Assembly (NCBI RefSeq): GCF_004000745.1
Contig: NZ_BILV01000013.1
Span: forward strand, 43,773-107,772
Source: Paenibacillus barengoltzii NBRC 101215
GTDB taxonomy: Bacteria > Bacillota > Bacilli > Paenibacillales > Paenibacillaceae
DNA: 64,000 nt
Direction of reading: 5' to 3'
Shown here in pieces: positions 50,979-60,949 of the stretch. The translations under genes were made by a program, and so were the position numbers. Positions within the stretch are counted from its first letter, which is position 1, and every line of letters starts with the position of its first letter. Below the pieces are notes generated by a model that had not been told where the DNA came from, ran no database searches, and saw only the letters and a list, made by a program, of their open reading frames with translations.

Positions 50979-53420
50979 TTAGCCAAGTACTACTTCGACT
51001 TGATGGACGCCGCCATCGCCAGCCGGCGGAATGATGTTGCCTTGAATTGGCTGGCCATCCACCGTAATGCTGGCCACTCCTTTTTCCACATGATTCGGAT
51101 TGCTTACGCGGATGACGTACGTGTCTCCACGGAAAACGCGGGTGATTTCGAATCCGTCCCATGCCGATGGAATGCAAGGATCCACTTTCAGTCCCTTGAA
51201 GTCCGCTTGCACGCCAAGAATGGCTTGCGTGATCGCTACGTAGTTCCAGGCTGCCGTCCCGGTGAGCCAGGAGTTCTTCGCTTCGCCGTGACGTACTGCG
51301 TCTTTACCGGCAATCATCTGTGAGTATACATACGGCTCCATCCGGTGGATTTCGCTGATGTCCTCAAGGTAGGCCGGGGCGATTTTTTTGTAGACTTCAA
51401 ACGCCCGATCACCGTGGCCCAATACGGTTTCCGCAATCATAATCCACGGGTTATTATGGCAGAAGATCCCGGCGTTCTCTTTGTATCCTGGCGGGTAACT
51501 GGAGATTTCGCCCAGGTTCAGATAATACTTCGAGTACGGTGGCTGCTGCAGCACGATCCCGTATTTCGTATCAAGGCGCTCCTCAACAGAAGCAAGCGCT
51601 TTGGCGGCCAGGCCTTCTTCAACGCCAATACCTGCCATGACGCACATGCCTTGCGGCTCAATGAAGATTTGGCCTTCAGCGTTTTCTTTGCTGCCGACCT
51701 TCTCGCCGTAATGATCGTAAGCGCGCAGGAACCAGTCGCCGTCAAAGCCGTGTTCCAACGTCGTTTTACGCATTTTCTCCGTCCAATCCAGCGCTTCCTT
51801 CGCTTCGGATTCCAGCCCGCGGATCCGGCAGATTTCAGCGAAGTCTGGGCCTACGAAGACGAACAAGCCGGCGATAAATACGGACTCTGCTACGCGGCCT
51901 TCGATGTTCGCGGTCGTTTGGAACGACTCACCCGGCTCCTTGGAGAAGCAGTTCAGGTTGAGGCAATCGTTCCAGTCTGCGCGGCCGATGAGCGGCAAGC
52001 CATGCGGTCCCAGGTTGTGTACGACATGGTAGAAGGAACGTTTCAAATGCTCGAACAGCGTTGCGGTATTGTCTGGATTGTTATCGAACGGTACCTGTTC
52101 ATCCAGGATACTGATGTCGCCAGTCTCCTTGATGTAAGCCGCCGTCCCCAGCACGAGCCACAATGGGTCATCGTTGAAGCCGCTGCCGATTTCGTTATTT
52201 CCTTTCTTGGTCAGCGGTTGATATTGGTGGTACGCGCTGCCGTCCTCAAATTGCGTAGCAGCGATGTCGAGAATCCGTTCGCGAGCCCGTTCCGGGATTT
52301 GATGCACAAAGCCAAGCAAGTCCTGGTTGGAATCGCGGAAGCCCATCCCGCGGCCGATCCCGGATTCGAAATAGGAAGCCGAACGGGACATATTAAACGT
52401 CACCATACATTGATACGGATTCCAAATGTTGACCATGCGGTTCAGTTTATCGTCGCTGCTTTGGATTTGATACTTGGACAACAAGCCGTCCCAGTACGCA
52501 GCAAGATCAGCCAAAGCGCGGTCAACGTCGGCGTCTGTTGCGAATTTCTCGATCATCTCGAGCGCTGGTTTTTTGTTGATGACGCCAGGGGATTCCCATT
52601 TCTCTTCTTCCGGCACTTCGACGTAACCGAGAATAAAGATCAGGCTTTGCGTTTCGCCTGGAGCAAGCTTCAGCGTCACTTCATGCGAGCCGATCGGGGA
52701 CCAGCCGCTGGCGATGGAGTTGGAAGCTCTGCCGGCAACAACAACCTGCGGTTCGTGCAAGCCATTATACAGTCCTACAAACGATTCGCGGTCCGTATCA
52801 AAGCCGTCGATGTCGCGGTTCACAGAATAGAAGGCATAGTGATTCCGGCGCTCACGGTATTCCGTTTTATGGTAGATGACGGAATCCAGCACTTCGACTT
52901 CGCCGGTGCTCAGGTTGCGTTGGAAGTTAGTCATGTCGTCCTGAGCGTTCCACAGGCAGAACTCGGCAAAAGAGAAGAGAGAGACCTTCTTCGTCTCGGT
53001 ACTCGTATTTTTCACCGTTAAACGATGTACTTCACCGTTGTAACCCAGCGGAATAAACGCCAATTGCGTGACCGAAATGCCGCCGCGTTCTCCGGTGATC
53101 GACGTATAGCCCAAACCGTGTCGGCATTCGTAGAAATCCAGCTCGCGTTTGACCGGCATCCAGCCCGGTGTCCAGAAATCGCCGTTGTCATGGTCGCGGA
53201 GATAGTAGTAACGTCCACCGGTATCCAGCGGAATGTTGTTGTAGCGATAGCGGGTCAAACGACGCAGGCGGGCATCGCGATAGAACGTGTAACCGCCGGC
53301 CGTATTGGAGATTAGACCGAAAAATTGCTCATTTCCAAGGTAGTTAATCCACGGGTAAGGGGTTTGCGGCGTATGAATCACATACTCTTTACGCTGATCG
53401 TCAAATGCTCCAAATTTCAT
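50979..53420 (-). CDS. GH94 cellobiose phosphorylase
   Basis: An 813-residue cytoplasmic GH94 enzyme. N-terminal beta-sandwich (1-~290), helical linker, (alpha/alpha)6 barrel with [12 protein letters not shown] (D363 region) and the DWND motif (482-485) that holds the general acid; C-terminal jelly roll (~740-813). Length and [17 protein letters not shown] opening fit cellobiose phosphorylase, which splits cellobiose with phosphate to glucose-1-phosphate and glucose. ATG 53420 follows GGGAGAG. A LacI operator TGAACGCGCGTTTA (53445-53458) lies just upstream and the matching repressor gene is next. Confidence 0.93.
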   Translation of the reverse strand: MKFGAFDDQRKEYVIHTPQTPYPWINYLGNEQFFGLISNTAGGYTFYRDARLRRLTRYRYNNIPLDTGGRYYYLRDHDNGDFWTPGWMPVKRELDFYECRHGLGYTSITGERGGISVTQLAFIPLGYNGEVHRLTVKNTSTETKKVSLFSFAEFCLWNAQDDMTNFQRNLSTGEVEVLDSVIYHKTEYRERRNHYAFYSVNRDIDGFDTDRESFVGLYNGLHEPQVVVAGRASNSIASGWSPIGSHEVTLKLAPGETQSLIFILGYVEVPEEEKWESPGVINKKPALEMIEKFATDADVDRALADLAAYWDGLLSKYQIQSSDDKLNRMVNIWNPYQCMVTFNMSRSASYFESGIGRGMGFRDSNQDLLGFVHQIPERARERILDIAATQFEDGSAYHQYQPLTKKGNNEIGSGFNDDPLWLVLGTAAYIKETGDISILDEQVPFDNNPDNTATLFEHLKRSFYHVVHNLGPHGLPLIGRADWNDCLNLNCFSKEPGESFQTTANIEGRVAESVFIAGLFVFVGPDFAEICRIRGLESEAKEALDWTEKMRKTTLEHGFDGDWFLRAYDHYGEKVGSKENAEGQIFIEPQGMCVMAGIGVEEGLAAKALASVEERLDTKYGIVLQQPPYSKYYLNLGEISSYPPGYKENAGIFCHNNPWIMIAETVLGHGDRAFEVYKKIAPAYLEDISEIHRMEPYVYSQMIAGKDAVRHGEAKNSWLTGTAAWNYVAITQAILGVQADFKGLKVDPCIPSAWDGFEITRVFRGDTYVIRVSNPNHVEKGVASITVDGQPIQGNIIPPAGDGGVHQVEVVLG

Positions 53421-53444
53421 GAACAGGAACTCTCCCTTCGTTTG

Positions 53445-53458
53445 TGAACGCGCGTTTA
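53445..53458 (-). promoter_or_regulatory. LacI-type operator upstream of cellobiose phosphorylase
   Basis: TGAACGCGCGTTTA, 13 of 14 bases identical to the palindrome in front of the LacI gene at 54597. Confidence 0.8.
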
Positions 53459-53522
53459 TTATCATGAGAAAAGGTTCCTCCGGCGATCATTTGAAGATCG
53501 GGGAGGAGGGTAGGGTGTTTGG

Positions 53523-54575
53523 TTATTTCGCCGGGGGTTGACAGGAATCCCGGATCACCAGACGAGTTGGAAAGCTGACGGTGCTGAAGTTGGGCTGCTC
53601 TGCTTCGCATAGCTCGATCACTTTCAAAACGGCAGCCTTGGCCATCTCATCGATGGGCAGCCGAATGGTCGTCAGCTTCGGCGTTACCCGGGAAGCGATT
53701 TCGACATCGTCAAAGCCGATGATCGACACATGCTCCGGAACGCTGATCCCTTTTTCCGCAAACGCTTCCATTGCTGCGATGGCCATATCGTCGTTAGCGC
53801 AGAATATGGCGGTTGGCCAATTTCCTTGCTCGATCAGCCGATGAGTCTCGCGGTAGGCGCTATCCTTCAGAAATTCGCCTTCAAGGATATACGCTTCATT
53901 TAGCGGCAATCCGTGCTTCTTAAGCGTGTGCTCATAAGCTAAGTATCGCTCACGGCCCGAGTAAGTATTCATGCTGCCTTTCAAAATGCCGATGTCACGA
54001 TGCCCGAGCTCGATCAAATATTCAATCGCTTGGACCGTACCTTCGTAATCATTGGAGTTGATGACTGCCAGATGATTTTTGTTCAGGCGTTCGGTCATAA
54101 TTTCTGCAATGTCATAATCGACGAGCACTAACGGCGCTTCCTGATCCACCATTTCCCGAACCAGCTCGATGTCCTTCTGCGTACCGACTAGAATTCCGCC
54201 ATCAATCCGCTTCTGCAGGAACGCTTGCTTCACCTTTTGGAAGTCGCCCGGCGAATAAACGGTATGAATCAGTACATAAAATCCGCGGGCATTGGCCGTG
54301 TCGACGACCATGTCGACGATTGGGGCAAAATAGCTGTTCTGATAGATGCGGCTAGTATCTTCTTTCTCTGTCATGCTGATGGCGAACAGGCCGATCGTAT
54401 CCGTCCGTTTGCCGGCGAGCGCCCGGGCAAAGCTGTTCGGTTCGTAATGGTGCTGCTCAATGACGCGGAGCACCTTAGCCCTCGTTGCTTCCGGAACGTT
54501 CGGATAGTTGTTGATCACCCGTGAGACGGTGCTGCGGGACACCCCGGCCAGTTTGGCGATGTCTTCACTGCGCAT
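53523..54575 (-). CDS. LacI-family transcriptional repressor
   Basis: A 350-residue LacI-family protein: HTH plus hinge (MRSEDIAKLAGVSRSTVSRVINNYPNVPEATRAKVLRVIEQHHYEPNSFARAL) and a periplasmic-binding-like effector domain (IFCANDDMAIAAMEAFAEKG, IIGFDDVEIASRVTPKLTTI). Start M at 54575 follows the family's standard opening; the ORF extends upstream without support. The gene lies upstream of cellobiose phosphorylase and has the same 14-bp palindrome in its own promoter, so it should be autoregulated and cellobiose-responsive. Confidence 0.93.
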   Translation of the reverse strand: MRSEDIAKLAGVSRSTVSRVINNYPNVPEATRAKVLRVIEQHHYEPNSFARALAGKRTDTIGLFAISMTEKEDTSRIYQNSYFAPIVDMVVDTANARGFYVLIHTVYSPGDFQKVKQAFLQKRIDGGILVGTQKDIELVREMVDQEAPLVLVDYDIAEIMTERLNKNHLAVINSNDYEGTVQAIEYLIELGHRDIGILKGSMNTYSGRERYLAYEHTLKKHGLPLNEAYILEGEFLKDSAYRETHRLIEQGNWPTAIFCANDDMAIAAMEAFAEKGISVPEHVSIIGFDDVEIASRVTPKLTTIRLPIDEMAKAAVLKVIELCEAEQPNFSTVSFPTRLVIRDSCQPPAK

Positions 54576-54596
54576 AAAGGTTTGTCCCCACTTTCG

Positions 54597-54610
54597 TAAA
54601 CGCGCGTTTA
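54597..54610 (-). promoter_or_regulatory. LacI-type operator upstream of the repressor gene
   Basis: Perfect palindrome TAAACGCGCGTTTA 22 bases before the repressor start. The second copy is at 53445. Confidence 0.82.
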
Positions 54611-54662
54611 TAGGGTTATTGTATAGCATCCCCTGCAATTAATCAATTATGAAAAATGCACG

Positions 54663-54688
54663 AAAAAAAAGGCGGCTATTCCGCCGCC
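54663..54688 (-). terminator. Terminator of the J-like protein gene, stem overlaps its stop
   Basis: Minus strand: GGCGGC / GCCGCC stem with a GGAATA loop, then eight Ts. The stop codon (54678-54676) lies in the stem. Confidence 0.85.
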
Positions 54689-55593
54689 TTCGGGACATTT
54701 TCCAAGTAAGTCTTGATCATTGTGATCGCTTTGTCTTTGTTCTTCGCGTCAACGCGGAGCGAAATAATTAAGTCTGTATAACCTAACGGCAGATCCTTGA
54801 CGAGACGGCTGTTGGTAACTTTAATGCCGTACACATGCTCCGTATTGTCTTCATCGGACACATCCTTGACAAGGGAGTCCTCCGTCAGAAAATCCTTTAG
54901 TTCTCCATTAACCAAATCGTCAAGGCTGAGAAAGGCGCCGCCATTTGATAACCACTCAAAGGTAGGTGCATCGGTAATATAAATATCCGGACTTGTGGAA
55001 GCGATCACGGCCATCGCCTTTTGCTGATATGCGATATCTGCAGTCGTCAGGGCTTCTCCTTGCATGGGTAAGTACAGCATTTCAATTTCCACCCTTTGGA
55101 ATCCGGGGATTTGTGCTGTCATCGCTTGCTCTAGAGCGTCGACGCCGCCGTTCTGGTCATCGGTCATATAATTGCCCGCCATGATGATCGACAGATCGAT
55201 CGGAGGCAGGGCGGCCAGCCGTCTTTGTTCCTCGAGATGATTAAGATAAGCGTTTGTCCCCCAAATGATTGCTGCGATAGCGATGATTCCAATAATCACA
55301 TAATTGCGATAAAGCCGGAAAAAATCGTCAACCTTCTCAGCGGTCCCTGCAAACTTGCCCCATTTCTCATAACGCCTGCGGGTTAACTCCGCGAGCTTGC
55401 GCTGTTCCTCCGTCTCCACGATCTGCTTGTAAGCCTGGATCTTACGCTCAATTTCCTCGGCTTCGCCGGGATCGAGGTTACGCGAACGGGATCTGCGCAA
55501 CAAAATGTCGAATTCTCTCTCCAGTTCTTCGCGGGAAGCGTTTTCGGGCAGTCCAAGCACCTCATAAGCCTGTTTCAGATTGTCGTTGTCCAT
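54676..55593 (-). CDS. Membrane protein with degenerate J-like domain
   Basis: A 305-residue protein. The N-terminal ~70 residues read as a J-domain opening (LKQAYEVLGLPENASREELEREFDILLRRSR) but lack the HPD motif, so it is unlikely to activate DnaK. One transmembrane helix follows (YVIIGIIAIAAIIWGTNAYL, ~97-116), then a ~180-residue outer domain resembling an extracellular solute-binding-like fold (MAVIASTSPDIYITDAPTFEWLSNG). GGAGAAAG precedes the ATG. Function unknown. It ends in a terminator that includes its stop codon. Confidence 0.74.
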   Translation of the reverse strand: MDNDNLKQAYEVLGLPENASREELEREFDILLRRSRSRNLDPGEAEEIERKIQAYKQIVETEEQRKLAELTRRRYEKWGKFAGTAEKVDDFFRLYRNYVIIGIIAIAAIIWGTNAYLNHLEEQRRLAALPPIDLSIIMAGNYMTDDQNGGVDALEQAMTAQIPGFQRVEIEMLYLPMQGEALTTADIAYQQKAMAVIASTSPDIYITDAPTFEWLSNGGAFLSLDDLVNGELKDFLTEDSLVKDVSDEDNTEHVYGIKVTNSRLVKDLPLGYTDLIISLRVDAKNKDKAITMIKTYLENVPKAAE

Positions 55594-55706
55594 CGTCTTT
55601 CTCCTCTAAATCCATCAGGTTTTAATGTATAAATTATTATATGGAAAGTGATGCCTACTTTCATTATACTTTGTATTTGTATCGAAGGGAAATCGCTGAT
55701 TGGCAG

Positions 55707-55740
55707 GAAAAAAGCCGGGTGAACCTTACGGTTTCCCGGC
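55707..55740 (-). terminator. Terminator of the NlpC/P60 gene
   Basis: Minus strand stem GCCGGGAAACC / GGTTCACCCGGC with one bulge, followed by TTTTTT. Confidence 0.83.
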
Positions 55741-55765
55741 CTTTGCTTTAGGCTCTGGGGCGGAA

Positions 55766-56653
55766 TTAACGAACCCGGCGCATGGAAAGAATCACCGTGC
55801 TCCAGTACCCGCTGTCCAGCGGGCTGATTTGAACTCCGGGTTCCCCCCAGGTATGAATAAACTTGCCGTCGCCGACATAGATGCCGACATGGCCTGGAAT
55901 TTTGTCGGATTGAAATCGACCGGGGACTGTGAAGAAGATCAAATCTCCCACTTGCAGTTGATCCCGCGTCACCGGTACGCCTTCTTTGGCTTGATCCCGA
56001 GCCAGCCGCGGCAAATCTTGACCAAACTTCTTAAAGACATGACGAGTGAAGGACGAACAATCGAACGCTTTGGACTGTTCGTAAGGTGCGGCGCCAAATT
56101 CATAAGGTACGCCCAAAAATTGCTTGGCATAAGCGACCATTTCATCCTGTTGATCGGCAACGCTTAGAACTCCGTATCGGCTCGTTCCTGTCTGCGGCGG
56201 CATGTTGCTGCCCGCCGGGGTGATGCGGTCAAAGCTAAGCTTCCCTGTGCGGGTATCTATCTTTGCTTTCGTTTGAAGCAAGGCGGATACGGCATCTATC
56301 GTCATATAGAGCTGGCCGTTCTCACGCACCGGCGCCTGGGGCAGTGCGATCGGCTGACCGAAGGAGATCGCATGCCTTTGGCTGGGCTGAACGGTAAACA
56401 TCACATCGCTATAACCGAGATTCGCGCTGTCTCGGTTCTCCTGCAGTCGCAAGCCAAGGCTCTGAGCCACCAGCTTTAACGGTACCCAAGTTGTACCGTT
56501 GGATTCGGTGATCGCTTCTGTTTTCACGGGGGGATTGCCGGACGGAGGGACGGAATTTGATCGGACTCGATCCTGCTGGCCGCAGGAAGTGATCATGGTC
56601 AGCGGCAGAGTCAGACTAACAAGAAGCATCCCAAACCTCAAGGGTATCCGCAT
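55766..56653 (-). CDS. NlpC/P60 endopeptidase lipoprotein with stalk domain
   Basis: A 295-residue surface lipoprotein: lipobox ITSC (Cys ~24), a copper-amine-oxidase N-terminal-like stalk domain (~45-130, TWVPLKLVAQSLGLRLQ), then a C-terminal NlpC/P60 domain with catalytic Cys in FDCSSF, His in GHVGIYVG and a second His in FIHTWG. It should cleave peptidoglycan stem peptides, anchored to the membrane. Divergent from an MFS gene. Confidence 0.9.
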   Translation of the reverse strand: MRIPLRFGMLLVSLTLPLTMITSCGQQDRVRSNSVPPSGNPPVKTEAITESNGTTWVPLKLVAQSLGLRLQENRDSANLGYSDVMFTVQPSQRHAISFGQPIALPQAPVRENGQLYMTIDAVSALLQTKAKIDTRTGKLSFDRITPAGSNMPPQTGTSRYGVLSVADQQDEMVAYAKQFLGVPYEFGAAPYEQSKAFDCSSFTRHVFKKFGQDLPRLARDQAKEGVPVTRDQLQVGDLIFFTVPGRFQSDKIPGHVGIYVGDGKFIHTWGEPGVQISPLDSGYWSTVILSMRRVR

Positions 56654-56758
56654 ACGTTCATTAGCACTCCATTCCTTCAGATTAACGAATCACTTGAAGT
56701 ATGTAAAAAAAGAGACAGAACTATTCGGAGAGAGAAACCAAAGGAGTATCCAACAAAC

Positions 56759-58021
56759 ATGAAGAGCAATATTATGCAAAAATCGTTGGTATCGCGAAAG
56801 CCGTCCCGCCAGCGCCGCAACTTGGCGATCGCGACCTGGGAGGGTGTTCCCTCCACGATCTTCCAAACGTTGCTTGGCGGTCAATTTCTGACGGGATTCC
56901 TGCTGTACCTTGGGGCGAATTCAGCCCAAATTGGCTTTGTTTTAGCGATCACGACGTTCGTGAATATTGCTCAGATCGCTGTCGCTTATCTCATCCAGCG
57001 TTTAACCAGCCGCAAATGGGCTCTGGTGCTGTTCGTTGGTCTGCATCGTATTCTGTGGGGGGCAACGGGCCTTGTTCCGTTTGTTTTACCGCATCAGTAT
57101 TGGGTAACCGGATTCATTGCTCTATATATCGCGGCGTTTATTTTTAATACGGTTGGAGCGATGTTGTGGAACTCGCTAATAAGCGATATCGTGCCAGCGC
57201 GCGTACGGGGAAGATATTTTGGCATCCGTAATACGTTTCTGAATGCGCTGAACACGTTGGTGATGTTTTTGGGCGGGATGGTGCTGGACCATTATCCGGA
57301 GGCGCAAGGGTTCTTCTACTTGTATATCGTGATTTGGATTTGTGCGATCGCCAACATTATTGTGTTTATGTTCTATCCCGATGCTGCTTTCGAGCGTTCC
57401 GCGGAAAGCAAGTTCATGCCGATGCTGCGCAAACCGCTCCAGGACGGAGCCTTTATGAAGGCTACGTTGTTTCTGGCCGGCTTCCTGCTGCTGCAAAACC
57501 TGGTCGTGCCGCTGTACTCGTATGTGATGCTGGAGCTGCTGAACATTAATTATCAGACCATTTCACTCTTAAATGTGACGCAGACGATCTTTATGATGGC
57601 AAGCTTTTACGTGTGGGGAAATCTGAATGCGCGATACAGCAATCGTCGCCTGCTGTTCTGGACGCTGCCGATTATTGCACTGGCAATTTTGTGCTGGGGC
57701 GGACTGTCTATACTGCCTGTGTTGCCCGTGCTCTTCCTGGCTCATATGATCTTTGGGGTTGGTGTCGGCGGTTTTAACCAACTGGCCTTTAACTTTATGA
57801 TTGGCGACACACCCAAATCGGAGCGTCCGATGTATATGGCGATGTATTCGGCGATCACGGGGGTAGCTTCATTCTTTGGTCCACTGATTGGCGGGCAGGT
57901 GTTGGAATGGATTGAATCGTGGCCGCTGTGGACGCAAATTTTTGGCATGCAACTGATCGTTGGAGCGTCCATGATCGTTTTGGCTGCAAGCTTCGGGCGC
58001 AAAATTTTGCGCGATGCATGA
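56759..58021 (+). CDS. MFS transporter
   Basis: A 420-residue MFS protein with about 12 helices; motif-A-like DIVPARVRGRYFGIRNTF in the second loop and a later GDTPKSERPMYMAMYSAITG. The basic N-terminus (SRKPSRQRRNLAIATWEG) is typical of a group of Bacillus MFS proteins of unknown substrate. AAAGGAG is ~12 bases before the ATG. Divergent from the NlpC/P60 gene, no regulator adjacent. Confidence 0.87.
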   Translation: MKSNIMQKSLVSRKPSRQRRNLAIATWEGVPSTIFQTLLGGQFLTGFLLYLGANSAQIGFVLAITTFVNIAQIAVAYLIQRLTSRKWALVLFVGLHRILWGATGLVPFVLPHQYWVTGFIALYIAAFIFNTVGAMLWNSLISDIVPARVRGRYFGIRNTFLNALNTLVMFLGGMVLDHYPEAQGFFYLYIVIWICAIANIIVFMFYPDAAFERSAESKFMPMLRKPLQDGAFMKATLFLAGFLLLQNLVVPLYSYVMLELLNINYQTISLLNVTQTIFMMASFYVWGNLNARYSNRRLLFWTLPIIALAILCWGGLSILPVLPVLFLAHMIFGVGVGGFNQLAFNFMIGDTPKSERPMYMAMYSAITGVASFFGPLIGGQVLEWIESWPLWTQIFGMQLIVGASMIVLAASFGRKILRDA

Positions 58022-58143
58022 TGTATGGCAGATGGAGGCAGAATGATCTGCAGCCCATGGTGTGATGGACAGGGGTGACTTTTGAAGGCGCTTTAAGGTA
58101 TATTACAAGATGAGCGCTAAGCAATGAAGGGAGATTATCATCC

Positions 58144-59136
58144 ATGGCACAAAGAACGGCTTATGAAGGAACTTATCAAGGAGAAAAGGCAGTATGGCTC
58201 AAATCCGGGCGTTATGAGGCAGTATTGCTGCCGGAAATCGGCGGCAATTTGATCGCTTACCGCGATGTCGAAAGCGGTTACCGTTTCTTGCGGGAGCCGG
58301 GCGAACAGGAGATGGAGGCATTCAAGAGCAACCCCGGCGTCCACGGGATCCCGGTGCTGTTCCCGCCCAACCGGTATGAAGACGGACAATTCCCTTGGAA
58401 AGGTGAAGTTCTTCAATTCCCGGTGAACGAGGCTGCAACCCACAACCATTTGCACGGATTTCTACATACGACGGCTTGGGAGGTTGAGGACTTCGGACAG
58501 ACCCCGGTGGAGAGCTATGTTTCCGTTAAAGTCTCGGTTGACGAGAACCACGAGGTGTATCGGTACCTTCCTTTTAAATTTACAATTCGACTCAGATATT
58601 CGTTGAGCGATGATGGCTTGGCTCAGCAAGTGTTCATTCGCAATGAAGGTGACAAAGAGATGCCATGCTTACTGGCCTTTCATACTGCCGTGAATGCACC
58701 GTTTGCACCTGAAAGTACGGCGAAGGATTACAAGGTTAAACTGACGATCGGGCAGCGTTGGCAAATGAGTGAGCGGATGCTCCCGACCGGATCCTTCCAA
58801 CCGCTGACGGCTGAAGAGGAGCAGATGAAAGGGGAGGGCGTCTATCCGTTCTTCGCTTCGATGGATAACCATTATACGGCGGTGCCGCAAAACGGCAGAA
58901 ATCGGATGGAACTGACCGATACGAAGCTGGGCAAGACGCTTGTGTATGATGTGGGGACCTCCTACAAGCAATGGATGATTTGGAATAACGGGGCGACGGA
59001 AGGCTTCTTCTGTCCAGAGCCGCAGATCAATCTGGTGAATGCACCGAAGTCGAATTTACCGGCTGAGGAGATCGGTCTGTTTAGCTTGCTTCCCGGTGAG
59101 ATTTGGGAAGAACGCGCCCGTCTCTACGTGAAATAA
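58144..59136 (+). CDS. Aldose 1-epimerase-family protein
   Basis: A 330-residue protein of the galactose mutarotase superfamily: PVLFPPNRYEDGQF, NHLHGFLHTTAW with the conserved His pair, and CPEPQINLVNAP with the catalytic Glu. Likely interconverts sugar anomers in the cytoplasm, fitting the nearby sugar enzymes. AAGGGAG precedes the ATG; terminator at 59151. Confidence 0.88.
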   Translation: MAQRTAYEGTYQGEKAVWLKSGRYEAVLLPEIGGNLIAYRDVESGYRFLREPGEQEMEAFKSNPGVHGIPVLFPPNRYEDGQFPWKGEVLQFPVNEAATHNHLHGFLHTTAWEVEDFGQTPVESYVSVKVSVDENHEVYRYLPFKFTIRLRYSLSDDGLAQQVFIRNEGDKEMPCLLAFHTAVNAPFAPESTAKDYKVKLTIGQRWQMSERMLPTGSFQPLTAEEEQMKGEGVYPFFASMDNHYTAVPQNGRNRMELTDTKLGKTLVYDVGTSYKQWMIWNNGATEGFFCPEPQINLVNAPKSNLPAEEIGLFSLLPGEIWEERARLYVK

Positions 59137-59150
59137 TCAGGAATAACGGA

Positions 59151-59202
59151 AAAAGCAGCCGACCCGGCCGTCTTCCGACGGTGCGAGTCAGGCTGCTTTT
59201 TT
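59151..59202. terminator. Terminator between epimerase and LytTR genes
   Basis: Stem AAAAGCAGCCgAC / GtCAGGCTGCTTTT with an internal GTCTTCCGAC hairpin, then TTTTTT. Confidence 0.87.
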
Positions 59203-59230
59203 GCCGTTGGCTGGGCAGGTCAGCGGAGGG

Positions 59231-59587
59231 TTAGTTCACTCCAGCAGTGACTTTGCCACGTTGAGACGGGATAAGCCGTTTCAATTGCTCCAGATTACGT
59301 CTGGGGACAGAAATCGTCTTAATCCCATGCCGTTCATCCCGGAACCAAACAACGTTATCGCGAATTTCCGAGACTTGGGTCAGGTTCACATAGCAGTTCG
59401 TGCTGATGCGGAAAAAGCGAGGGTCTGAGATCAACTTCGAGGTCTGTTCGGCGGATAATCTCTGTTTAATACTGTAATTCCGTCCATGGAAGCAAACCAG
59501 TCCGTGAGCTCCGATCTTGAAGAAATACGTCTCGTAAGGATTAAAATCCTCATAAACGCCTCTTTCTTCGAGTCCGACGTTCATCAT
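59231..59587 (-). CDS. Stand-alone LytTR DNA-binding protein
   Basis: A 118-residue protein that is essentially one LytTR domain (~20-110): YETYFFKIGAHGLVCFHGRNYSIKQRLS, PRFFRISTNCYVNLTQVSEI, ISVPRRNLEQLKRLI. No receiver domain. AAGGGGG lies 7 bases before the ATG. Such short LytTR proteins are often autonomous regulators of nearby genes; no target is evident. Confidence 0.86.
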   Translation of the reverse strand: MMNVGLEERGVYEDFNPYETYFFKIGAHGLVCFHGRNYSIKQRLSAEQTSKLISDPRFFRISTNCYVNLTQVSEIRDNVVWFRDERHGIKTISVPRRNLEQLKRLIPSQRGKVTAGVN

Positions 59588-59784
59588 TCCAAATCCCCCT
59601 TTAGAAGATGCTTTCGGAAGCGCTTACAGTATATCATATTTTAACTGTTTTGGGTAGCTGGCCTCATTTGGAGTTTCAATATTTCATTTTATCCCGGGTG
59701 AGACACTGGACTTTTTAGATGAATTACGGAAAAATATAGGGGACATCATTTAAACATGCTTCATCGATGAAGGAGGAATTTCAC

Positions 59785-60861
59785 TTGTCAGACTCACAAC
59801 AACGTTTGCTGATTTTTGTGGGATCGTATGCTGAAGCGAGCGATCCCGGAGTTTACACATATGAAATGAATTTGGATACAGGGGAGCTCCGTTTGCTGGA
59901 TCAAGCGTCGGGATTGAAGAACCCTACATTTCTAGGCATCCGGCAAGATTCCCGGAAGGTGTACGCCATTTCCGAAACGACGCTGGAAGGGGAGCGGATC
60001 GGGGAGATTGTTGCATTTGATGTGGATTCAGGCGGCAAGCTATCTGAATTAAACCGGGGAGTAACGATTCGCCCTTCTTCCTCGCACATTCAACTGGACC
60101 GCAGTGGCAAATTTGCCGCCGTATCGGGGTATCACGGCGCGAACGTAGGCCTTGTGGCGCTTCAGGCAGACGGAACAGCAGGCAAGTTGGTTGACGAGCG
60201 TCAGCATGAAGGTCACGGGGCTGATCCGGTGCGCCAAGATCGTCCGCATCCCCATTCCGTTACGTTCAGCCCGGATAACCGTTACGCGCTGGTCGCCGAC
60301 TTGGGGTTGGATCGTATTTTCGTATACTCGTTTGAACCGGAGTCCGGAAAGTTGGTATATCAGAGTGAAACGTCTACGCCGCCAGGAGCAGGTCCGCGAC
60401 ATCTTGCTTTCCATCCGAACGGGCAGTGGCTCTATTCCATCAATGAGGTGAACTCCTCGCTCTCTCTGTTCACTTATCACGCAGCAACGGGTGAATTGGC
60501 CTTGCAGGACACCGTCCCAACGCTTCCGCCTGATTACACGGGAGAGAACACCACCGCAGAGGTCGCCATTTCGGCAGATGGCCGTTACCTATACGGATCT
60601 AATCGCGGTCATGACAGCATCGTACAATATGCGATCGATCCTGAGAGTGGACGGCTCACTTTAGTTGAACATGTCTCCAGTGAAGGTGGTCATCCACGTC
60701 ATTTTGCGCTGACTCCTGACGGTAAATATCTGATAGCGGCGAACCGGGATAACAACTTGTTGGCAGTCTTTACAGTGGATTCCGATAGCGGTCGCCTAAC
60801 GTTTACGGGCCAGACCGCATCCGTATCCAAACCAGTTTGCGTTAAGCCGGCATGGTTCTAA
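59785..60861 (+). CDS. 6-phosphogluconolactonase-like beta-propeller lactonase
   Basis: A 358-residue lactonase family protein (seven-bladed propeller, Pgl/YkgB type), with repeats such as RHLAFHPNGQWLYSINE, AEVAISADGRYLYGSNRG and RHFALTPDGKYLIAANRDNN. TTG 59785 is the likely start, since AAGGAGG lies 8 bases before it; the ATG at 59767 overlaps that site. Function: hydrolysis of 6-phosphogluconolactone, by family. Follows a gap of ~200 bases after the LytTR gene. Confidence 0.88.
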   Translation: MSDSQQRLLIFVGSYAEASDPGVYTYEMNLDTGELRLLDQASGLKNPTFLGIRQDSRKVYAISETTLEGERIGEIVAFDVDSGGKLSELNRGVTIRPSSSHIQLDRSGKFAAVSGYHGANVGLVALQADGTAGKLVDERQHEGHGADPVRQDRPHPHSVTFSPDNRYALVADLGLDRIFVYSFEPESGKLVYQSETSTPPGAGPRHLAFHPNGQWLYSINEVNSSLSLFTYHAATGELALQDTVPTLPPDYTGENTTAEVAISADGRYLYGSNRGHDSIVQYAIDPESGRLTLVEHVSSEGGHPRHFALTPDGKYLIAANRDNNLLAVFTVDSDSGRLTFTGQTASVSKPVCVKPAWF

Positions 60862-60949
60862 CTATTTTATTTGCAAAGTCTTAATGGCTCGCTTAAGATT
60901 AACGCAGGGGAATATCCTCCAGTAACTGTGAAGGGGCCGTTTGTGACTC

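Noticed and set aside
51345..53021. 558-codon open frame on the plus strand across the cellobiose phosphorylase
   Set aside because: The minus-strand enzyme is complete with its catalytic motifs; the plus frame is its shadow.
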